Positions 55,738-64,000 of a DNA stretch of 64,000 bases are shown piece after piece. The position numbers and the translations under genes are program-made. Under the pieces are notes generated by a model. It saw only the letters and a program-made list of their open reading frames with translations, was not told where the DNA came from and ran no database searches. Origin of the DNA: Perca fluviatilis (taxonomy: Eukaryota; Chordata; Actinopteri; Perciformes; Percidae); the NCBI RefSeq assembly GCF_010015445.1, contig NC_053112.1, positions 8,281,403 through 8,345,402 on the forward strand, read 5' to 3'. Positions within the stretch are counted from its first letter, which is position 1, and every line of letters begins with the position of its first letter.

Positions 55738-55910
55738 AGCTAGAGGAAAAGTCAGCGGAGCACCGACGTTGTCACAATTCATCCTGAGAGGAACATGAAT
55801 GTCTGCAGCCATACTTTATGACAATCCATCCAGTTGATGTTCAGATATTTCAACATTTCTGGAACGACATCACTAAAAACATGAAGTCTAAGTTATATTC
55901 ATTCTTTATA

Positions 55911-56520
55911 GACCCTTTGCAAACACGTGACCACGCCATGACGGACGGCAGAATCACCGGAAGCCCAGGCTAAACAGTGTAGTAGACGAGTTACACTAGT
56001 TTCTATCAGTTTAAAATAAATAACACTAAATAAACTGAGCAGTCCAAAGCTAGCTGCAGCTAGCTGGTCGGCTAGCCGGGGTAGGAGCTCCGCAGACCCA
56101 CATTTAACTCTTTTCTTTGGCCTTTTTGAAGCTAGTTTCTGTGCCATGTCATCTTTAATTTAACCGATATTTTTTGTATGTGTGTTAAGTTAAATGATCA
56201 AGGGAACGACTTTCTTTCTGGGATATGTAGGTCAGTGAATAACCGATGATAGCTATGTGGGACCTGTTAGCAGGAACAGCTGGTTAGCACGGCAGTTAGC
56301 TGGGTGAGGATAATTTTATTATTATTTATCAGTCATTTAAAACAGAAAGGCAATACATACACATGCTTGTGTTGGTGAGGATTACTCTGCAGATTGTGTA
56401 TGTGGGAACACGAACACGTGTGCGTTTGGCTTGCCGTCCGTCTACAGCATAGCTCTTCTGCCGTCCATCATGGCGTTCATAATTTGTGCGAGTAGAGCAT
56501 GACGTCACGTGCAAAGGGTC
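55911..56520. mobile_element. MITE with GACCCTTTGCA ends
   Basis: The left end gaccctttgcaaacacgtga and the right end tgcaaagggtc (with cacgt nearby) are inverted; tata lies on both sides. About 610 bases, no recognised protein. Confidence 0.7.
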
Positions 56521-57062
56521 TATATCTTTATATAACACAGGAGGCATTGTTTTTTGGAATAGTTGCAAGAAACTCCCACAAACCTGTCTCATGTTATGAA
56601 GTATTTCTGTCTTTTTGTGATACTCAGTTATGACCAAAGGTCATTCAAGACATTCTACGGTTTGTTATTTCTCAATAACAGACTGTTGTGATGCTCGCAG
56701 TTTTGATCACAGACTCTTGACGACCATTTCTAAATCAATAAAATCATTTTCAAATCAATATTTGTGTAAAATGTTTGATTTCTTTAGTGAGCAGCCGTGT
56801 AATAAACCATCCTGTATGTTGTAAATATGATTTTGTTCGGGGGCTTATTGTTGACCAGCTCAGAAGATTTATGTAAAGATCCTTTTCTAATACTGCATCA
56901 GGACCAAAAGGACTCCTTATTATGATCCTGGTTGTGTCTGAGTTGTGTAAAACCTTTATCAGTCCATGTGGGGGGGTTCATGTAGTTCTGGTCTCTGAAC
57001 TCTAAAACTGGTGAAGGCAGTGGGATCACTTGATGGCCGACCTTCACTGTCCCACTAAATGC

Positions 57063-57192
57063 TTGCTCTTGGGGGAATTACTGGAATTGTTGGGTCTTTG
57101 TAAACTATAGAGTGTGGTCTAGACCTACTCTATCTGTAAAGTGTCCTGAGATAACTCTTGTTATGATTTGATACTATAAATAAAGTTGAATT
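57063..57192 (+). mobile_element. L2 LINE 3' tip
   Basis: Twin of 23725-23856. Confidence 0.75.
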
Positions 57193-57213
57193 CGAGCTCT
57201 CAGACGAGGTTTC

Positions 57214-57362
57214 CTACAGTAAGACGTTTCCATTTCCTGCAGCTCTCTCCAGGTCTTCATCTTCTTTTGCTGCTTCCATGTTCAGGTTTTTCATCTCACA
57301 TCCATTCCCTGCTTTCTCTGGTTCTTGCTCCTTCCTTCCTCTGAGCCTCTCGATGCAACTCT
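57214..57362 (-). pseudogene. IgV-D exon: cytoplasmic tail, type 2
   Basis: Differs from the IgV-B tail at two residues by eye (Glu-Lys for Glu-Arg, Lys-Glu-Asp for Lys-Gly-Asp); open to the same TAG. Confidence 0.7.
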
Positions 57363-58018
57363 CTGAGAAAAAGAAAAGCAGTTTGAGGAACTTGTTAAAG
57401 GACAGAGGAAACAGAGAAGTAGAGAACAAATAGCCTACCTGTATTAGCCTGAATATAATGTTTTTCCTCCTATGAATATATGTGAAAAAGTGAGGTTGTC
57501 CTATATTCAGGGTCTAGACTTTAAAACACCAATATATACATCCTCAACAACAGGTGGCGCCAAACAGAGAGACACAGGGAGCGTCCTGAACAAAGAGGCT
57601 CAAAGGTAGTAATCCAGAAATGAGCAAACAAATGAGAAAAAGTTGTGATGCTAACTTTAAGATGAGGGTAAAGTACGGAGAATGCAAGCCCAAAAAGACC
57701 TCATGAAGTATTTTTTCAAAAATGAGTCTTGAAAAAAGGGGGTGGGTCATCGTATTTTCGGGGTCGTCTTATATTCGGGTCAATGTGGTATATGGCTCAC
57801 ATCTGAGCATTAATGTGGATTAAAGCACACAAAGTGTACCAGGATCAGTCTGTCTGGTTCTGGTTTGACTTCAACAACTTCAAACACAGACATGAGACAT
57901 CAAGCACTGATATCACATCAGTTCACAGTGAAAACACGGACATGTGTAAAGATACAACTAACACCACAAATGATCAGGAGAAAGAGCTGTGGAGCAAAAG
58001 TTTGTTTTTTTAACTTAC

Positions 58019-58114
58019 TGATCTCTCCTCTCATCAGAACCAGAACCAGGAGAGTCCCGAGGAGGAGAAGAGAGGGAAGGATAACAGCACGGGCAGTCTT
58101 CCTGTTCTCACCAT
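58019..58114 (-). pseudogene. IgV-D exon: transmembrane segment, type 2
   Basis: Identical in translation to the IgV-B exon over the helix. Confidence 0.75.
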
Positions 58115-58175
58115 CTGGAAGAATATCAGAGAAGATGTTGAGTTTAGAAGAAGGGCAGCTTTAAGAAGAGACACA

Positions 58176-58194
58176 CCTAACCCTAACCCTAACC
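58176..58194. repeat. Interstitial telomere-like repeat, duplicate copy
   Basis: Three CCTAAC units, as at 24858-24876. Confidence 0.8.
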
Positions 58195-58264
58195 AGAACT
58201 CACACACTAACCAGCCTGAGTCAGGACCCTTCAGGTCTCTGGAGGACTATTAGAAGACATTTAC

Positions 58265-58348
58265 CCCGATGCTCTGACTCGCGCTCTTCTCCCACTGGAG
58301 GTCCAGATGTGCTGAAATCATTTCTCTTTGTCCTGTTCGCTTTTCTTT
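58265..58348 (-). pseudogene. IgV-D exon: stalk
   Basis: 84 bases, two codons shorter than IgV-B at the 5' side (ERKANRTKRND in place of SKDQANRTKRND); donor GTAAAT. Open. Confidence 0.7.
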
Positions 58349-58398
58349 CTGTTTTAAATGACACAAAAATCATTATCTGCAGTTGCATTATACAAAAC

Positions 58399-59607
58399 AT
58401 AAAGGTCCCATGGCATGAAAATGTCACTTTCACTTGTCAGGTTTTTTAACATTAATATGCGTTCCCCCAGCCTGCCTATGGTCCCCCAGTGGCTAGAAAT
58501 GGTGATAGGTGTAAACCGAGCACTGGGTATCCTGCTCAGCCTTTGAGAAAATGAAAGCTCAGATGGACCAATCAGGAATCTTCTCCTTATGAGGTCATAA
58601 GGAGCAAGGTTACCTCCCCTTTCTCTGATTTGCCCGCCCAAAGAATTTGGCCCGCTCATAGAGAGAGAGAGACATCATGGCTTTCAAACGAAGCAAAGTG
58701 GCAGTTGGTCAAGGAGCCACACCCCACCCCTCCACCTTGCCCCCCTCTCCTCCTCAATAGCTACAGACACAGAAATGGCACATCCTAAGGAAAGCTCATT
58801 GTGGGACTGGCTCTAGAGGTTGTAATTCGGGAAAGAGACTTCAGATACAGTATTAGGGGACCACTAAGGTCTATATAAAAGAGACTTCAGATACAGTATT
58901 AGGGGACCACTAAGGTCTATATAAAAGAGACTTCAGATACAGTATTAGGGGACCACTAAGGTCTATATAAAAGAGACTTCAGATACAGTATTAGGGGACC
59001 ACTAAGGTCTATATAAAAGAGACTTCAAGATACAGTATTAGGGGACCACTAAGGTCTATATAAAAAAGATTTCAGATACAGTATTAAGGGACCACTAAGG
59101 TCTATATAAAAGAGACTTCAGATACAGTATTAGGGGGACCACTAAGGTCTATATAAAAGAGACTTCAGATACAGTATTAGGGGTACTATAAGGTCTATAT
59201 AAAAGAGACTTCAGATACAGTATTAGGGGACCACTAAGGTCTATATAAAAGAGACTTCAGATACAGTATTAAGGGGACCACTAAGGTCTGTACAAAAGAG
59301 ACTTCAGATACAGTATTAGGGGACCACTAAGGTCTATATAAAAGAGACTTCAGATACAGTATTAGGGGACCACTAAGGTCTATATAAAAGAGACTTCAGA
59401 TACAGTATTAGGGGACCACTAAGGTCTATATAAAAGAGACTTCAGATACAGTATTAGGGGACCACTAAGGTCTATATAAAAGAGACTTCAGATACAGTAT
59501 TAGGGGACCACTAAGGTCTATATAAAAGAGACTTCAGATACAGTATTAGGGGACCACTAAGGTCTATATAAAAATATCCAAAGAGCACCATGTCATAGGA
59601 CCTTTAA
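58399..59607. mobile_element. Inverted-repeat element with inner 46-bp minisatellite
   Basis: Left taaaggtcccatggcatg and right catgtcataggacctttaa are inverted; the right end is CCTTTAA and the left TAAAGG, perhaps a TTAA target. The left part is a well-known type of fish repeat. The minus frame 58354-58659 is part of it, not a gene. It separates V from the stalk in IgV-D. Confidence 0.8.
58833..59571. repeat. 46-bp minisatellite, 16 copies
   Basis: The unit starts AAGAGACTTCAGATACAGTA and ends CTAAGGTCTATATAA. Each junction creates CTATATAAAAG, a TATA-box-like string. Confidence 0.95.
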
Positions 59608-59652
59608 ATATAAAAATAAAAAAAAACATTACAATTGACCTGTCCTGCTTAC

Positions 59653-59994
59653 CAACAGTGAGGTAAAATTCACAGCGGGCTTTCAGTTTTGGGACGTAGA
59701 CTTCATACGGTCCAGAGTCAGACAGATTTACTGAGGGAGATGTGCAGCGTCACGGTTCCTCCGATCAGGTCTTCATGGATCAGAGTTGTTCTGCCTCTGT
59801 AGTGACGACTCTGTGGAGGGAAATGGTCCTGTTCGGTTCGTGTTAGACGTGGACCAGATCGTCATGGAGGTCAAGTCTCTTCAGATCCAACGTGTAAGGA
59901 GTCAAGTTGAGCGGAGGACTCAGAGAACCCCCCAGAGTAACAGCATCACCTTCTACTGCCTCGACCAGAGTCGGACACACCACACCATACTCTC
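59653..59994 (-). pseudogene. IgV-D exon: V domain, frameshifted
   Basis: Starts GEYGVVCPTLVEAVEGDA, then VTLGGSLSPPLNLTPY and LDLKRLDLHDD. The frame then changes near 59840, reads LTRTEQDHF and YRGRTTLIHEDL, changes again near 59740 (one extra C in ctccctcag), and ends SDSGPYEVYVPKLKARCEF. B- and F-strand Cys are absent. Splice sites are intact. Confidence 0.8.
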
Positions 59995-60002
59995 CTGGAG
60001 AA

Positions 60003-60090
60003 ACACACATTATATAGACACACACATTATATAGACACACACATTATATAGACACACACATTATATAGACACACACATTATATAGACATA
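60003..60090. repeat. 17-bp tandem repeat
   Basis: About five units of acacacattatatagac in the intron just upstream of the IgV-D V exon. Confidence 0.9.
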
Positions 60091-60249
60091 GACATTATTT
60101 AGACAGTCTGAAATCCTCTTATCAAACTCTTTCATTGGTTTAAATGTAGTGGCACAACAGTTCTTTAAGTTCACTTTCCCACTTCTCCCCTTCAGGAGGA
60201 TAGAGCTGAGTAAATGTATAAGAGCTTGTCAGAAAGGGGCAGGATTTTA

Positions 60250-60955
60250 AGGACAGGCAAGAGTGACATCTTGTTGAGGAAGTAACCTCCTTAAATGTGC
60301 ATGTGACAATTATTCACCTCAATGATATATTAATTATTTTTAATGAATTAATAAAGCCCTGGACTAGATGTGTTTTGAGCAAGATTTCTGCTCTTGTTCA
60401 AAACTTTGTGCACATTAAAAATATATCTGTGTTCTGAGATTTGGAGGAGTCGTGATATTTTGAGGAAAATAAAGTAGCCTACCTAAAAAAAAAACTATAA
60501 AATAATCTACCTGCACCATAGCCTGCTGTGCATTATGTGATAGCTCTGCTGATACGGTAGATCTCAGACCGTCTGACAGACTCAGAGCCCCGTTTGGGTC
60601 TCTGGTCTCTGAATGAGCGAACGTTTAGGGAAGTGTCTGTACGCTGCGCTATGCTTTTTTCTCATTGGTTGTTGCGTTAAATCTTACCCAGATACCATAG
60701 TGCTATTTTCTGATTGGCTATTTATCCCCTTTCTTTTTCTTTTGATTGGCCGATATGTGGCAGGCTCTACTAAGAACTCCAGGGGAGACGCGCTTGATTC
60801 CTGCCGGTTCCATAAGTGAGAGCGGCGCGCCAGAACAATTATGGGCGCTGCGGCATATTAAATATATTATAAATAGTTTTTCCGTGTGAGAAATAGGCTA
60901 CAATGTAAGACTGTCACGCTCAATGTGTGACACTTGAGAGCCCTGAAGGGCGCTG
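60250..60955. mobile_element. hAT-like element, reversed short relative of 32575-34167
   Basis: Contains, in reverse, the blocks tgttgaggaagtaacctcc, cgtttgggtctctggtctc, and ends gtgacacttgagagccct. It splits intron sequence that is continuous at 9440-9500 in IgV-A. Confidence 0.65.
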
Positions 60956-61719
60956 AACAACGCTCCAAAGTTAGCTACATGTTGGCGAGGGAAAGTCTGT
61001 TGTTTTAAAATGGTGCTGTGGCTCCTTTAAGAGAGCTCCGTGCATAGGTGTGTGTGTCAGTGAAGGGGGGAGAGGAGAGAAAGAGAGAAAGAGGAAGCAG
61101 ACGGTAGATGCGACCGGAGCAGAGTTGGTGGAATAAGTTGAAGTTTTGTACCCAGTGTGTGCGCTGTTGGAAATAAACTCCAGAAGACTAAAAGCCGAGC
61201 TCCATCATTGTCTCACCGGAAACGGGATTTTAACCCCGACGTTATTGGTCTTATAAAGTCGGCCCTGGAGGTAACGAGTCTCTCTGGTTTTCTGACCACA
61301 GGAAAGGTTAACACTGTTTATGGTCTATTTGAATATTTCTACATATATCATCAGGGATGTAAAGATACACTCAACTCATGATTCAATACACGATTTTCTC
61401 AGGATATTTTACAGAATGAGCTGCAGACAAATGAGTGAAAAATATTCTTTTATAAACTGTGCAAAATAACAGATGTGTCTTCTTATTAAAAGTGCTAATG
61501 AAATCGTATTTTATCTTAAATAACAAAAAGGTAATAAAAAATATCCGCTGAAATATAGAAGTTTGTCTCGCCATTTGAGTCTCTGGGGAAGTCTTTCTGG
61601 CCCAGAGGGTGCAGCTCCTCCGTTGGCCGCTATGCCCATGGTCGCTTTAAATCATGGCGCTGTTCCTCGGGGCTTTAAGAGAGCCGAAGTCCCTCCCCTT
61701 CTGGTGGACCTGATGGGAC
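60956..61719. other. Intron 1 of IgV-D with a second insertion
   Basis: 60956-61005 and 61405-61450 are adjoining pieces of the IgV-A intron (9485-9600), so about 400 bases (61010-61400) are inserted. No gene seen; the V1 exon that follows in IgV-A is absent. Confidence 0.5.
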
Positions 61720-62330
61720 TGTCACTACCCAAAGTGAGTAGAGTGCAGCTTTGAGTTGCGCATGCGTCACTTTGCGACGAGTGCAGATGTGAGTTGCGCA
61801 TGCGTCACTTTGCGACAAGTAGCCTACAAGATGCTTTGAGCTAACGTTAGCAATCAAGTAGCCTACTAGATGCTAACGGCGTTTTGAGCTAACGTTAGCA
61901 ATCAAGTAGCTAGCCTACTAGATGCTAATGGCGTTTTTAGCTAACGTTAGCAGTCAAACAATCATAAATAGCTAAAACTTTTTTGAAATGACTGCTAGCT
62001 ACAAGTTAGCAATCAGACACAAAGGCTGTCACTTGAATGGCGTTTTGAGCTAACGTTAGCAACCAAACAATCATAGATAGCTAAAACGTTTTAGAAATGA
62101 TTTCCATCTTCTGTTATTGTAAAAGTTTATTATTTTACAGATTTCACAAATTTCAGTAAGACACGTTATGCCGTAAACAGTTTAAATCTGACCATGCGCA
62201 ACTCACATTTGCACTCGACCAAAGCCGGTCTGACTCGGCTAACATCGGGTATGACACGTTATGCCGTAAACCGTTTAAATCAGAGCATGCGCAACTCAAA
62301 GCTGCACTCTACTCATTTTGGGTAGTGACA
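61720..62330. repeat. Inverted arms with gcgcatgcgtcac tandem repeats between
   Basis: 61717-61765 (tgtcactacccaaagtgagt, gttgcgcatgcg) is the reverse complement of 62283-62330. Between the arms lie two direct copies of gagttgcgcatgcgtcacttt and four units with GCTAACGTTAGC. Confidence 0.8.
61840..62060. repeat. Four GCTAACGTTAGC palindromes in degenerate tandem units
   Basis: 12-bp palindromes at 61840, 61888, 61940 and 62049, each followed by a caa/cag tcaa string; the first three are about 50 bases apart. Confidence 0.9.
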
Positions 62331-62721
62331 GGGACCTTAACTCGTAAAAAATATGAACGGTAGTGAACGCCGAGAAGCAAATAATTTTTTGATCCCGTTT
62401 GAATTGAGCCATGGACTACAAATATGATGTTCATCAATTTAAAAGATAATTTTTCAACCGAAGAAAGTCTCAGTTAGCCGTAGGTTAGTCATATGACCAC
62501 TTAGTTTTGTGTGAAACCGCTCAGTGAACTACCGTTTCACACAATCTACTGATGCTTGGTTTGCTCGCTAGCTAGCTAGCTTAGCTCTGTTAAACAACAC
62601 ATGTAACGTTATCTTAACTGCTGGGTTTTATCCAGTCAATTGTTTTCAGCAGAGAAGCAAAAGAACGAGCGAGATCCTCTGCTCATTTGAGTAACGTTAC
62701 ATCCCCGGTACCGTACAAGAG

Positions 62722-63136
<415 letters not shown>

Positions 63137-63400
63137 TACACACAGACATCGTATCTTCAGCCAGACGTCATCGATGAAGTGTGTAGTCTTTCTAATTACG
63201 TATTTTCACAGTCTTATACTTCAACAGTTTAACAATAAACTGAGACTTTCTTCGGTTGAAAAATAATGTTTTAAATTGACGAACATCATATTTGTAATCC
63301 ATGGCTCAATTCAAACGGGATCAAAAAACTAATTATTATCTCTCCATTGACCCTCGTTCATATTTTTTCGAAAGATAGGTCCCATGGACCGGAAGTAGAA

Positions 63401-63940
63401 GGGGCGGGACTTCGGCTCTCTATAGCAGCCTATGATAGCAGCAGCAGTAACGGCATGTTGATTTAGACGCCAACTTAAATTTAGGAGAAATCTACAGACG
63501 CAAATAGACCAAGTGTAGTAAAATAAAGACCTAAATGTGTATTTTTGACTATTTTTCACCACAAGTCTGAAAGAAGACATGTTATGGAAGAACTTAATCC
63601 ACTTCTAATTTATAATTAATCTGAATGTTCTTTTAATCACGTTTGTCATGAACCATTTAATTAAGCAAACTCCTAATTTGCTCATAAAACACATGCCCAG
63701 GTTTATTTTGTGAGTGTTCAGATGAAGACTGTTCAGGAGGAAGAGTAAGAAAGAGGTCTTCTATCGCTTCTGACTGTCTACAGTTGTAGGTTATCTTATT
63801 AATCAGAAACAAAGCTCTTGTATTAATATAGTTCAGGTCACTTTAAATCGTCACAGATTGTCTTCACACTGCTCAGTTGTGTTATTGTTCAGTAATGACA
63901 ATTCTACATAATAAAATGCGTTTTTTTGGAAACCTAAATT
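63401..63940. other. Non-coding stretch near right edge
   Basis: No gene or element recognised. Confidence 0.35.
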
Positions 63941-64000
63941 CCAGATGTTGCCAGTAATCACATTGTCAAAGGAGCAGACTCATATGAATTAAACTCACCC
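63941..64000 (-). other. Probable 3' flank of the IgV-D signal exon (cut by window)
   Basis: agcagactcatatgaattaaact matches 34665-34690 beside the IgV-B signal exon, and the final ctcaccc reads GGGTGAG on the minus strand, a splice donor in the same place. The coding part would lie beyond 64000. Confidence 0.55.

Larger units (their letters stand above)
56743..58357. repeat. Segmental duplication copy 2, main part
   Basis: Nearly identical to 23479-25043 including exons, telomere-like motif and L2 tip, with only a few short indels. Confidence 0.9.
57214..59994 (-). pseudogene. IgV-D: immunoglobulin receptor, V exon broken, type 2 tail
   Basis: Exons seen: V 59653-59994 (two frameshifts), stalk 58265-58348, transmembrane 58019-58114, tail 57214-57362. 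Stalk, transmembrane and tail are open and nearly identical to IgV-B, while V is much more diverged, so the two halves differ in age. The signal exon is expected just beyond the right edge, since the last 60 bases match the sequence beside the IgV-B signal exon. A 1.2-kb inverted-repeat element with a minisatellite separates V from the stalk. Confidence 0.7.

Noticed and set aside
58354..58659. 101-codon minus frame
   Set aside because: Lies inside a common fish inverted-repeat element.

Overview
This window looks like a teleost (probably percomorph) fish nuclear genome. The evidence is fish-type repeats (L2, L1, I-clade and BEL/Pao retroelements, hAT, Tc1 and Harbinger-like elements, very long CA/GT runs), vertebrate GT-AG splice sites and small immunoglobulin-type exons. 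No bacterial or viral gene organisation, rRNA, tRNA or CRISPR array was seen.

The genes form a decaying tandem cluster of small single-pass immunoglobulin V-set receptors, all read on the minus strand. I call them IgV-A (about 4.97-10.2 kb), an orphan 3' half IgV-o (17.4-19.1 kb), IgV-B (23.9-34.8 kb), IgV-C (39.8-50.9 kb) and IgV-D (57.2 kb to beyond the right edge). Exon order is signal peptide, V domain(s), stalk, transmembrane, cytoplasmic tail, and exon phases agree. B (predicted 250 residues) and C (predicted 236 residues) have intact frames across the exons I can see. A has a frameshift in its second V exon, a truncated stalk and a shortened tail. D has at least two frameshifts in its V exon. 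IgV-o has only transmembrane and tail exons. V and stalk exons are shared by all copies, but two unrelated transmembrane-plus-tail modules are used: type 1 in A, o and C, type 2 in B and D. The best guess is butyrophilin/MOG/B7-like surface receptors; no family member is named with certainty.

The cluster grew by segmental duplication. About 12.6-20.25 kb matches 37.2-43.06 kb, about 22.45-25.04 kb matches 53.5-58.36 kb (with insertions), and 11.2-11.8 kb matches 51.6-52.2 kb, upstream of A and C. An inverted block at 20.5-22.5 kb matches 32.3-35.5 kb and 1.5-2.5 kb and carries a stray plus-strand signal-peptide exon. Paralogous empty sites show that several transposons inserted after duplication.

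Mobile DNA fills most of the rest: an L2 3' end (left edge), a Harbinger-like element, a piggyBac C-terminal relic, a family of hAT elements carrying a ZMYM-like N-terminal fragment and a GT run, two Tc1-type MITEs, a truncated BEL/Pao retrotransposon in intron 1 of IgV-B, an L1 fragment, an I-clade LINE fragment, and two inverted-repeat elements that each contain a minisatellite (41-bp and 46-bp units). A 54-bp minisatellite has 25 copies in one duplicated segment and 5 in the other.
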